Source of the DNA: Siderastrea siderea | Taxonomy: Eukaryota > Cnidaria > Anthozoa > Scleractinia > Rhizangiidae | Direction: 5' to 3' | Assembly (NCBI GenBank): GCA_964030785.1 | Contig: OZ034968.1 | Location: forward strand, 54,285,730 to 54,349,729 | DNA: 64,000 nt | Shown here: positions 11,552-20,526 of the stretch, one piece after another | Numbering within the stretch: the stretch's first letter is position 1 | How the letters are laid out: each line of letters starts with the position of its first letter | Made by a program: the position numbers and the translations under genes | The notes under the pieces: generated by a model | Seen by the model: the letters and a program-made list of their open reading frames with translations, nothing else | Told to the model about the DNA's origin: nothing | Database searches by the model: none

Positions 11552-11575
11552 GCTGGGAATTGCCTTCCTGGAGTA

Positions 11576-13426
11576 GAAAGGTACAACTGAACTAGAATTG
11601 AATAAAAGTGAAAGTTGTGGTAAAATTTTGGTAATTATACTATGAAAAAAAATACATGATGTTACTTAAGCTTCCTTGCATCTGATTAGACCACCGAAAA
11701 TGTCAAGCCCTTGTGGTCGCTTGCGGGAGGTGGTCACTTACGACAGGACAGACCACAGGGGGTCTAATTTTCGGGTCACCAGCTTATGGTAGTCTCATAG
11801 GCTTAATCCATACGTAAAAACCTGTGTTAACCCACGATGCTGTGTCAGGCCCGTAACCAGAGGGGGTGCACGGGGTTGACCCCCCCCCCCCCCACAGGCC
11901 CCATAGGTCCACATTTTGATACTCAATGTCCAAGCTAAGGAGTGCAGTCGGTTAAACTGAAGGATACTAGTAAATCTTTAAAACTTAATACTGGAAAAGG
12001 CAGTAATGTATTCACTGGCAAACTAAAACCAGCTGCACTCTAGTAGCCCGAGCCACTCAGAACATTTCAACGAGCGCAAAGATGTTCGAGCTTATCTAAA
12101 TGGATAACGGGAGTTTAGACGAGCGAGCCAATGACCAGGGAACGATCACATAACATTCTCTATTTGTACGAGTGCATGAACGCCCGAAGATGCAAAATCA
12201 GATTTTTTTTGGGCAGTACCTTATGGGTGGAGAGAACAGGAAAATAGAAAGAGGAAGGCTGCAGCTAGATCTTCCCAGTCTCTCAAAATACATTTTATGT
12301 TTCAGATGTTTCTACTGGTCTCTTATCGTCATTTTCTGATGCCAATATTGTATGATAAGCCGATGTGTACTTTCTTAACAATTGGGCACTGTTAATTAAA
12401 TTGTAGAGACTGCGCAAGCTTCAGTACCTGAGAATACTAATGGCAATCTAACGCGGAATCACTTAGAACTAGTGATGCAACCAGAAATAAATGACATCGG
12501 TAAGATTTCGACGACCTCTGAGGAGTTGGTTCTTCCGCAAATAAGCTGCCAGTAGGTCAGAAATATCACTTGATTAAAAGTCATTTTGTGCCATCGATTA
12601 ACTACAAGCTTCCAACGCGATTTCTTCATCAGTGCCGAAGAGGGTTTCAGTCACGATACCTCAATGAGTACCCGTGGATCGTCTACAGCCGTTCAGTAGA
12701 TGGAGTATTCCGTAAATATTGCGCTTTGTTGACATTTCAGGAAAGATAAGGGCGCTTTTGTTAACAAGCCTTTCACAAACTGGCATAAGCTTCAAGAAAA
12801 GGCAAAAAGACATGAGCAAATGAAGTACCATCACGACGCAATGATCGCCACGTAATCCTTCCTTAATTCTGTTGAAAGATTAACCCAGAACAAAACGTGA
12901 ACAACCGAATGGGTGACGAGAAGAGGAAAATTATTATCCAAAAACAGGCACATCGTTGAATGTGTTTCAGAAGCCATTCTTTTCTGTGGTCGACAGTGCA
13001 TTGCCCTGCGTGGAGATAACGAAGTCTTGAACGGTGAGAGTCGTGCATGGGAATACAGGAAACTTCTTAGCGGCTCTGCAGAAGGCTGAAGGCTAACAAC
13101 GACGACATTTGCATGGACCAAGAGAGGCTGTCGTCCCTAGCACTAATGCACATTTATTATTAGCCTGCGTGCAGACACGCAGGCTAACCCATTATCAAGT
13201 TAAAGTTGATTTGGATGAGGTGGTAAATTTGTTTGCCACCAAACACCCACGGAGGCTGGAGCTCGGGACAATCCTGAAGGATTAGCCCCGCCGTACGTTT
13301 GATATCATTTTACATTGTAAAATTAGTCGTTTATAACTTTATTTGACAAATGTAATATTCAGTTCCCACCGTGTACTTTGCCGTTACAATTCTCATGCAT
13401 GTATTGCTACTTCCATAAATAAACGG

Positions 13427-13457
<31 letters not shown>

Positions 13458-13562
13458 CCTCGTTAGCCCCCCCCGCCCCCCCCCCCCCCCAATGGGGTGT
13501 CAGTTCTTACCTGTGCTTGGGGCAAACTGTCATTCTTGTCCTTTCGTCCTTCGATAAAGAAT
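11576..13562. other. Intergenic region, no gene; poly-C tracts and one hairpin
   Basis: Open frames are short and lack domains. Poly-C tracts lie at 11880-11894 and about 13467-13491. A 12-bp perfect hairpin (TTAGCCTGCGTG at 13160-13171 with CACGCAGGCTAA at 13176-13187, 4-nt loop) is the only clear structure and could be the end of a degraded TIR element. Confidence 0.5.
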
Positions 13563-13872
13563 TGTAACGAAACAGCTATTTTAGACCTATTGTGCGCGAG
13601 CTGCAAGGAACCGTTATTTTAGAAGTGTTGTGCACGAGCTCTAAGGAACCGTTAAGATTACAAATAGTTAACATAGATATGTAGGACGGTTATATCGCGA
13701 ATAGCCAACGTAGTATACACGCAAGACTAGGTATAAAAGGGGCTTACACGTTGTAACGGGGGGTTTTTGGTGCGCTGATCTTGCACTATAGAGGAGCCGC
13801 TGAGTGTAGTAATAAACGGTTATTTGAGAGCTGGATTTGTTGTGGTCGTCGACCGACGCAGCGCTCGTTACA
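13563..13872 (+). repeat. 5' LTR
   Basis: 310 bp, starting TGTAACGAAAC and ending GCGCTCGTTACA. It carries a TATA box (TATAAAAG, 13732-13739) and a polyadenylation signal (AATAAA, 13811-13816), which mark the U3/R promoter and the R/U5 region. Confidence 0.95.
13732..13739 (+). promoter_or_regulatory. TATA box of the LTR promoter
   Basis: TATAAAAG, 79 bases before the AATAAA signal in the same LTR. The same pair is present in the 3' LTR. Transcription would start about 25-30 bases downstream. Confidence 0.7.
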
Positions 13873-13874
13873 TT

Positions 13875-13892
13875 TGGTGTCAGGAGCGGGGT
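13875..13892 (+). promoter_or_regulatory. Primer-binding site, tRNA-Leu type
   Basis: TGGTGTCAGGAGCGGGGT begins two bases after the 5' LTR. It is complementary, at 16 of 18 positions by my reading, to the 3' end of eukaryotic tRNA-Leu including the CCA. It would prime minus-strand DNA synthesis. The match rests on my memory of tRNA-Leu sequences. Confidence 0.75.
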
Positions 13893-14226
13893 GGATCGCC
13901 ACGGCCGAAGGCAGCAAAAATCAGGTCAGATCGTTTGTTTTGGTTCTTTTGAGTCCAGCTGAGTGCGGCTGTTGTTCTTGTTTGCGGGCTGCACAACGAG
14001 ACATTGCGTAGTTAAATTTGTTGCTGTTGATCTGGGTCGTACTGGACCCTGTAGTAAGAGTAGTAGTACTTGTTGTTGTTGTGGAGGCTTGTTTTCTTCC
14101 ACGAAGCTTGAATTTTAGCTGTAGAGTTGTAGTTAGCTTGAGTTTAGAGTTTGTGAGTTTGGTTGTTGGCGTGAGCCGGGTGACCGTTGCAGTAAGTTAG
14201 GAACATTGTGACATTGTTGATTCAGG

Positions 14227-14895
14227 ATGGCAGCTGCTGAGGAGAGCTATAGTGAACTGCGACCAGGCTCATTTGCGACGGATCCGCATGATGCATATTG
14301 TGACGATTTCGGTATCAATAACACAGCGACTCCAGAAGGGAATTTTTCGGCTTCAGTCGGTCGTGAGTCTCCGGCGTCGTTTATATCCGCAGTTCAGGAA
14401 CTAGGTCAGAGGCTCCTGGCAAATAGTGAAGAGATGGAGCGGCAGATGGCCGAGAAATTTCAGGCCCAAATCGACCAACTCAACGAGAGAATATGGCGGC
14501 TCGATAATGTGGCAGTGGGCCGCGCGGGGCCTGGAAGGCAACCGGAAACGGAAGCGCGCGCGTGCGAACCGGAAATTGATCAGAGAGGAGATCGGAATCG
14601 TCGTTTTCCCGAGAAACCGTTGATTAGCCCGCCGCCATTCGATGGGAAATCAGCATGGGTTGACTACCGAGTTCAATTTGAGTTAATTGCTGATCTCAAC
14701 GGCTGGGATGAGGCGACCAAGGCCATCTACCTCGCTGCGAGCTTGCAGGGGTCGGCGCAAGCGATTCTCGCTGATTTGGACGGCTACGCGAGGAGAAATT
14801 ATCGGGCGCTCACGGAGGCTTTGTCAATCAGGTTTGGCAACGAGGGACAAACCCAACTTTTTCGCACACAGTTGAAACATCGTGCTAGAGGCTAG
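14227..14895 (+). pseudogene. Gag, N-terminal half (Ty3-like capsid), interrupted by frameshift and stop
   Basis: The ATG at 14227 has a good context (A at -3, G at +4). The 222 residues include an Asp/Glu-rich N-terminus, a likely coiled coil at about residues 58-95 (ERQMAEKFQAQIDQLNER) and the start of a retrotransposon capsid domain from about residue 131 (PLISPPPFDGKSAWVDY). The frame ends at TAG 14893-14895 in the middle of the capsid domain; the same domain continues from 14889 in the -1 frame. A short local duplication (gctagag/gctagga) at the break points to a small insertion in this copy. No slippery heptamer is seen here, so this break is more likely damage than programmed. Gag would form the particle that packages the RNA. 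Confidence 0.85.
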
Positions 14896-15461
14896 GAAAG
14901 GATGAGTCTCTTCCCGAACTCGCACAGGCGATACGGAGACTGGTACGACAAGCTTATCCTAATGCATCATTGGCCATCCAAGACGTCCTGGTCAAAGATC
15001 ATTTCATTGACGCAATAACAGACTCGGAGATGCGATGGCACGTAGTCCACAGTCGACCGGGGACGGTGCAGGAAGCCCTTAATATCGCCACTGAGTTGGA
15101 AGCTTTTCAAGTGTCGGAGCGCCAAAGAAATCGCGTAAATCGTCATTCCGCATATGCTGTTTCAAGCCACGTGGTTGAAAAGCAAGGGACAAGCATTGAA
15201 TCTACGCTCATTGACATTTTACAAGAGATTAAGCGTGATCGAGAGGAGCAAAAGCAGTTATTACAAGAGTTTGTGAGGAGAATGACTGATTTTAGTGGGT
15301 CTGGCAGAAGGAGTGCGTCGCATTCAAGGGATGGGAGCCGTGAAATTCAATGTTGGAATTGCGGTGAGCTTGGCCATGTTTCACTGGAATGTCGAAGACG
15401 CCTTTCTCAGTCTGGTGACCACAACCAGGGAAATGGAAACGGGCTGAACTTGAGGGCCTAA
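14889..15461 (+). CDS. Gag, C-terminal half with CCHC zinc knuckle
   Basis: This frame continues the capsid domain (helical, DESLPELAQAIRRLV onward) and ends in a nucleocapsid region. The zinc knuckle CWNCGELGHVSLEC is at 15351-15392, spaced C-x2-C-x4-H-x4-C, the retroviral and Ty3/Copia form that binds the genomic RNA. The stop TAA is at 15459-15461, inside the predicted frameshift stem. It overlaps the downstream frame from 15419 to 15461. It is joined to the first half only if the break near 14893 is bypassed or is private to this copy. Confidence 0.85.
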   Translation, partial: RLGKDESLPELAQAIRRLVRQAYPNASLAIQDVLVKDHFIDAITDSEMRWHVVHSRPGTVQEALNIATELEAFQVSERQRNRVNRHSAYAVSSHVVEKQGTSIESTLIDILQEIKRDREEQKQLLQEFVRRMTDFSGSGRRSASHSRDGSREIQCWNCGELGHVSLECRRRLSQSGDHNQGNGNGLNLRA

Positions 15462-16324
15462 GTTCGGTCCGGTCTTGTCATGTAAGGCCCGCTGTGGTTT
15501 CCCCGTCGCTTTACCAGGAACAAAAGAATGTAGAAGAAACGTACCCGTATAACATAACGGCTGCTGATCAAGCTGTTGGTATCCCAGTGAACAATGTAGT
15601 GAAGAAAGCAGTTGAAGACGAGGTTATTGCAAGGGAAGTGACAGGTGTAGTTAAATGGTTCAACGTTAAGAATGGTTACGGGTTTATTAACAGAGATGAC
15701 AACAAAAAGGATATATTTGTTCATCGATCTGCAATGATGAAGAACAAACATGCCTTGAAGGGCGGACGCAGTGTTATAGAAGGTGAAATTGTAGAGTTTG
15801 ATGTAGTGTCAGGAATTAAGGGTCTCAGAGCGGTTCATGTGAGAGGGGCTGCTAGAAATTCTCGTAATGGAGGGAAGTGTTCCCCGGCTCGAAGGCAAAG
15901 TTTCTATCGCAAGTATCGAAATACGCACATAGACAAAGGAAGGGCGAACATTGCTTCAAACTGTAAATTAGCTGGAAGGCGAGAGCGCGATAACGACAAG
16001 AAGCCATCGTTCAGTAGTCAGTTTCATCGCGACGCGTATTTCTGTGCTACCTGTCATTCCCATTCGGCATCACCTGGGGAGAGAACCGGTCAGTTTAGGA
16101 ATTTAGGAATTGGAGAGAACGGAAAACAATCACGCCGCGGATCAGGTGGTGAGCTTCAGCATGGGGAAAGAGCGTGGAGAGCAGTATCCACCTCTACTTT
16201 GTCAGTATTTTCGCAGGTATCCTTGACACTTTCGCAGAGAGAACTGGACGAAAACGATAAAGAGACTATGAAAGCTGATACAGAAGCTCCATTTTGCCTC
16301 AAATCGCTGTTTCTGGAACACTAA
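15419..16324 (+). CDS. Cold-shock-domain (Y-box-like) protein, probably made as a Gag fusion by -1 frameshifting
   Basis: The cold-shock domain spans 15635-15847. Counting residues from the GTG at 15494, it covers residues 48-118, with VKWFN (53-57), RNP1-like KNGYGFI (59-65) and RNP2-like DIFVHRSA (73-80), the nucleic-acid-binding face of Y-box proteins. It resembles animal Y-box proteins more than bacterial CspA because of the long loop after RNP2 and the V-x-G-V/T-V-K-W-F-N-V start. The remaining 160 residues are basic and Arg/Ser-rich, with CATCHSH near residues 179-185. The frame has no ATG between its opening at 15419 and the middle of the domain (MM at 81-82), which argues for expression through Gag. 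It is intron-free, as expected for capture through RNA. No protease or RT motif is seen. A plausible role is RNA chaperoning or packaging in the particle. Confidence 0.85.
   Translation, partial: PQPGKWKRAELEGLSSVRSCHVRPAVVSPSLYQEQKNVEETYPYNITAADQAVGIPVNNVVKKAVEDEVIAREVTGVVKWFNVKNGYGFINRDDNKKDIFVHRSAMMKNKHALKGGRSVIEGEIVEFDVVSGIKGLRAVHVRGAARNSRNGGKCSPARRQSFYRKYRNTHIDKGRANIASNCKLAGRRERDNDKKPSFSSQFHRDAYFCATCHSHSASPGERTGQFRNLGIGENGKQSRRGSGGELQHGERAWRAVSTSTLSVFSQVSLTLSQRELDENDKETMKADTEAPFCLKSLFLEH
15428..15490 (+). promoter_or_regulatory. Predicted -1 ribosomal frameshift signal (slippery heptamer plus H-type pseudoknot)
   Basis: In the gag frame the codons read caG GGA AAT, so 15428-15434 is the canonical heptamer G_GGA_AAT. 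After a 5-nt spacer, 15440-15451 pairs with 15460-15471 in a 12-bp stem (two G-U pairs). The 8-nt loop contains GGGCCT (15454-15459), which is complementary to AGGCCC at 15485-15490 and would form the second stem of an H-type pseudoknot with a 2-nt first loop and a 13-nt last loop. The -1 frame is open from 15419 through the whole cold-shock ORF. Confidence 0.75.
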
Positions 16325-16566
16325 GTTTTATGAAGATATTGGTGTGATCAGTTTGTTTATCACCCGCCTGTCGCCATTGATCATATTAGAAAGACACTTG
16401 AATGAACAGTTATTGAGGCTTAAGACAGTGCCTGGATTATTAAGAGTAGTAATGGCAGATCAGAACAGTTAAAAGCATTTTGATTTTAATGACTCTTACC
16501 GTTGTATTATCCTATGTAGTTTTTGACTGCAGAACCCCTTGATGCGAGGACGCATCGCTTTTTGTT
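16325..16566 (+). other. Non-coding 3' part of the element, no pol remnant seen
   Basis: About 240 bp between the cold-shock stop codon and the polypurine tract. All frames contain stops and no RT, RNase H or integrase motif is visible, so pol is absent, not merely mutated. Confidence 0.7.
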
Positions 16567-16575
16567 GGGAGGGGG
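16567..16575 (+). promoter_or_regulatory. Polypurine tract
   Basis: GGGAGGGGG, followed by CAAA and then the TG of the 3' LTR at 16580. It is the usual plus-strand primer position. Confidence 0.75.
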
Positions 16576-16579
16576 CAAA

Positions 16580-16889
16580 TGTAACGAAACAGCTAGTTTA
16601 GAACTATTGTGCGCGAGCTGCAAGGAAGCGTTATTTTAGAAGTGTTGTGCACGAGCTCTAAGGAACCGTTAAGATTACAAATAGTTAACATAGATATGTA
16701 GGACGGTTATATCGCGAATAGCCAACGTAGTATACACGCAAGACTAGGTATAAAAGGGGCTTACACGTTGTAACGGGGGGTTTTTGGTGCGCTGATCTTG
16801 CACTATAGAGGAGCCGCTGAGTGTAGTAATAAACGGTTATTTGAGAGCTGGATTTGTTGTGGTCGTCGACCGACGCAGCGCTCGTTACA
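16580..16889 (+). repeat. 3' LTR
   Basis: 310 bp, identical to the 5' LTR except for three substitutions near its start (t/g, c/a and c/g within the first 60 bases). Confidence 0.95.
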
Positions 16890-17163
16890 GAATGAATACC
16901 GGCACGATTGAGAATAATTTCAACTTCAGTCGGGATATTTTAGGTGCCAAGACGTCTACTTCCGCTAAGACCGAGATTTTTTAAATAGCCAGTCAAGTCT
17001 CTTCTGCACGCTTCCAGGGAAATAATGTTGAATTCATCTGGAGCATATGGTGCTGAACTACTTGGAGTACAAAACGAGCAACTCATCTTGCTTTGCGTAA
17101 TTTCTCAAGTAAAAATTAGTTTTATTATAGTATGTGTCTCAGCGGTAGTCGGCTTTTTTTTTT
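16890..17163. other. Unique flank, nothing recognised
   Basis: Begins with the GAAT target duplication of the LTR element. No gene or repeat is seen before the duplicated block that starts at 17164. Confidence 0.5.
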
Positions 17164-17605
17164 TAGACAAGCAGCTGAAAATGCACAGCAGAAACAAATT
17201 CTGGGTTCACATAGGCCATGGAAAAGAAAGCTCGTAGTATTCGTAGTGTTAAAATGCTTTGAAAAACACTGAAATTGACTGAAACAGCTGAATCGCTCGC
17301 TACAGCTTCATAACACTCCCAAAAATGCACGAAGGAAGGGTCTTTGATCTACTTTTCTACAAATCTTTCTTGCAAATTCTGTTTTTTGTTAAAATTATTT
17401 GGCTCGGTTCCTAGCGACAATTACAGGGCTTCACAGTTTGGGGAGAATTTGTCCATGGCGTCAGCTATACTTCTTCCTTACTAATATTAGCCAATCATGA
17501 AAGAGAACTGAGTTGATTAGTGTAAAAAATGGTTAGGAAATTTTGTTCAATTCAAACCACCACAGATTTGGACATAGCTTCCTATACCATCTGTAAAGTA
17601 TCCTT
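17164..17605 (+). repeat. Duplicated segment, left part (paralogue of 32794-33335)
   Basis: Long collinear similarity to 32794-33335, for example the shared block gggttcacataggccatg at about 17203-17220 and 32834-32851. In the second copy this sequence lies in intron 1 of the intact GPCR gene, so here it marks what was intron 1 of the decayed first GPCR copy. Its continuation is found at 22869. Confidence 0.75.
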
Positions 17606-17835
17606 ACCATCAGTAAAGAGCTCCCACAGGAAATTAGATCTTTTTTTTTTCGATTTATTAAATCTTTACTCTAAATAGTATCTAATTATTTACTAGGATA
17701 TGATTAGAAGCGCTGCATAACCTTACCATGCCTAGAGGTTACTTGAACCGTAATCTATCTTTCCTTTTATGAAACATCAATGGGATCTTTTCTAAACCTT
17801 TTGGTGATAAACTACAAAATTTTGATTGTTTACAT

Positions 17836-18666
17836 TTGATTTGTAATTTTGACTTCGTAATTCTTTGCGAGACCTGGAATGAGACGGATATTGATGTTCT
17901 GGGGTATAGGTCTGTAGTTTCAAGTACTTCAAAAGTAGGAAGAAATGGCCGCAACTCAGGAGGAGTTGCTTTACTCTACAAGAATGAGTTTCATAATTGG
18001 ATATCAATCGAAAAAGTGACTCCAAACTTTCTTTGGTTCAAAATTGACAAACAAGATGTAAGAACCTCAAAAGATATCTATGTTTGTGGTATTTATATTC
18101 CGCCTTACAGCTCAAACTATTTTCATCCTGAAATGTTTGAAGATCTTGAAAATGACATCGAAACCTTTTCCTCTCAAGGTTCAATTCTTCTCCTGGGCGA
18201 CTTTAATTCAAGGACAGGAAAATACCCGGACTGCGTAAGCCAAGATGGAAACGCCGTGATAGCAAAAGCAAATGATCAGTCCCAATTTTCTTCCGGTTTA
18301 ATTCGGAGAAATAGTTTTGACAACGAACTTAACAATCACGGCAAACGACTTCTTGAAATCTGCAAAAGCGCAGACCTTAGAATACTTAACGGCAGAATGA
18401 GCGGGGACTCCCTAGGAAGAGCCACATTACATGGAAAAACCGCTGGCGTGAGCGTTGTTGACTATGTTATTTGTGACCAAAACTTATTTTCTCATTTCAA
18501 AAGCTTTATAGTTAAAACGCCTACGTATTTATCAGATCATAGCCCACTGGTGACCTGGTTAAATATTGGCACCAAAATTTGTAATCAGGATGCTTTACCA
18601 AAGAATGATACTTTAACACGATTACCAAAACAATTCCTGTGGGAAAGTAACTCGATCGTCACCTAA
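17836..18666 (+). pseudogene. LINE-A AP-like endonuclease domain
   Basis: This 276-codon frame has the endonuclease signatures ILCETWNE near residue 9, GDFNSRTG near residue 121 and SDHSPLV near residue 245, including the catalytic Asp/Asn and His motifs. The enzyme nicks the target DNA for target-primed reverse transcription. The frame stops at 18666, before the linker to the RT, which continues in other frames (18932-19195). Confidence 0.85.
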
Positions 18667-18931
18667 ATTCAAAGAAGTTCTTCAGTCTTCAAGTATGCAA
18701 ATATTAATCCAGGATTATCTAGATAACATTAAATCAGCTCAGAATGTAAACACTTCCGTTGAACAGGTAGAAAATATTCTTATCGCCACCGCAAAAAGGG
18801 GCCTTAAGATACGGACGATGTGACGACATAAACGCACTTACTCATCCCTAAATAAAAAATGGTTTGATAAGGAATGTCGCTTAAAAAGGCACGAGTTAAG
18901 AAAACTTTCAAACGAAAAACAAAGAGATCCT

Positions 18932-19192
18932 TTGAACGACAAGGTACGCGAAAAATATCATACAACCTTACGGCAGTATAAGAAACTGATCAACCATAAA
19001 AGAAGCGAATACTACAACTTGAAGATCTCCGCATTAGAGAATATCACGTACAACTTGAGCTCGGACACTAAAACATTTTGGAATTGTGTAAAATCAATGG
19101 ATGACTCTATAAAATATGAAGTCACTCCGCCAATAAGTGAAGCAAATTGGCTGAATTATTTCCAAAACATGCATTTTAATAAGCCACTTACC

Positions 19193-19195
<3 letters not shown>
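18932..19195 (+). pseudogene. LINE-A linker between endonuclease and RT
   Basis: Lys-rich 87-residue frame of the type found between the endonuclease and RT in this class (RSEYYNLKISALENI, then FWNCVKSM). It is cut at 19195 by the insertion of LINE-B; the polyprotein continues after 20530. Confidence 0.7.
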
Positions 19196-19225
<30 letters not shown>

Positions 19226-20526
19226 CTTTATTTAATGAGGGTAGCACGAAATAGTGCGAAGCACTAATAAACTTGTGATCCTCCTAACTTTCTAGGATAT
19301 TTACAATGAATTATCTAAAAAATATTTACAATGAGTTATATAAAAATCTAAAACCTACTATATAAATATAAATATATACATTTAATGAAAAACAAAAAGA
19401 AAGAAAGAAATTAATTGATAAAAACTAATATAAAGATTGAAATGAAATAATATAGAAAACTAAAAATGAGGTAAAATTGCTGATTTTTCAAAAATTTCCG
19501 GTGCAAAGCACGCCTGAACGATTTAACGGTGATTTCCTTTTTTAGGTCTGCTCCTAACATATTCCATTGTTCTATGGCGGCTACTAAAAACGTACTTCCT
19601 CCTTCAGTCTTTAATCTGTAACGTGGTGTTAAAAAGTTCAACTTTGAAAATCTGTTGTTTCTAGAGTGTAAAGGACTATTGAGCTTTAGCGCTTCTATAA
19701 GGTAGTCTGGAACAGACAACTGAACACGTTTAAACAATATCGCACACTTAGATATTAAAGTGTCAGTGTAAAAAGGAAGCCATTTCAGTTTGTTGAATAA
19801 CGGTAGAGTGGGCGCTTGAGTTTCTCTATTTAAAATTACCCCAGCGGCTCTTTTCTGTAGTCTGAAACTCCTAGAGATACAAACATTAGAACAACGTGTT
19901 TGCCAAGCAACACTACCGTAACTGAACAAAGGCTTAATCATAGCATTGTAATAAAGCATCCTTTGTTTAAAAGGTAAACAAGCTTTAATCCTATTTAGCA
20001 CACCTATCCTTTGTGAGATCTTTTTACACATTCTCTCCACGTGATCTGTGAAGGAGAGGTGACTGTCTATATCCACTCCTAGGAGTCGGACAGTGTCCAT
20101 CTGCTCAAGAGCCTTCCCACTTGAAGTAACTAGGGATAGCGAGTTGGGTGGAACTTTGTCCTGAAGGCGTTTTCCTGTAACAAGTAAGGTCTTTGTCTTG
20201 GCTTCATTGAGCGGCAACTTGTTGCAATTGGTCCAATGTTCTACGTCCGACAAAGCTAAGCTCAAAGTTCTTTGTACCCTTTCTCCATCATTAACATCCG
20301 CCGAGAAAGACAGTGTAGCATCGTCAGCATAAAGATCCAAGTTGATGTCCGAACTCTGAACGTGAAAGGGCAAGTCATTTATAAAAATGATGAAAAACAG
20401 TGGGCCAAGGATGCTACCCTGAGGCACCCCATGAGGGACTTCAGTGAGATCCGATTTAGAGCCACAAATAGAAACAAACTGCGTCCTGCCACTCAGATAG
20501 GATTCCAACCATTTCACAGAAAACAA
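19196..20526 (-). mobile_element. LINE-B, 5'-truncated, inserted antisense into LINE-A
   Basis: On the minus strand the 371-codon frame 20526-19411 starts in the RT palm (GVPQGSILGPLFFIIFINDL), has the catalytic box YADD near residue 66, and continues to thumb and C-terminal sequence. The 3' UTR ends with AATAAAG and an (ATT)n tail, seen on the plus strand as taataat at 19194-19220. Its start in the palm indicates 5' truncation, the usual result of incomplete target-primed reverse transcription. The partial ORF itself has no internal stop, so it is younger than LINE-A. Confidence 0.85.

Larger units (their letters stand above)
8437..11575 (-). repeat. 372-bp MITE-like repeat, copy 2, inverted and split by two insertions
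   Basis: The reverse complement of the unit at 4163-4534 is found in three pieces: 8437-8652, 10462-10614 and 11552-11575. The pieces rejoin in order once the elements at 8653-10461 and 10615-11551 are removed. The outer ends again read TACTCC (8437-8442) and GGAGTA (11570-11575). Confidence 0.75.
13563..16889 (+). mobile_element. Non-autonomous LTR retrotransposon carrying gag and a cold-shock-domain ORF
   Basis: A complete 3327-bp element with 310-bp LTRs of TG...CA form, flanked by the 4-bp target duplication GAAT (13559-13562 and 16890-16893). The two LTRs differ at three positions, all in the first 60 bases, so the insertion is recent. In order it has a 5' LTR, a tRNA-Leu primer site, a Ty3-like gag with a CCHC knuckle, a predicted -1 frameshift signal, a cold-shock-domain frame in the place of pol, a polypurine tract and a 3' LTR. 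No protease, RT, RNase H or integrase is present, so mobilisation would need enzymes from a related element. Gag type and 4-bp duplication fit Ty3/gypsy. Confidence 0.9.

Noticed and set aside
13781..14200. Open frames in the LTR and leader of the retrotransposon
   Set aside because: They cross the 5' LTR border and the primer site or lie in the GT-rich leader, so they cannot be continuous with a sensible product.
15458..15751. Minus-strand 97-codon frame over the cold-shock domain
   Set aside because: Antisense shadow of the conserved cold-shock ORF; it shows no domain of its own.
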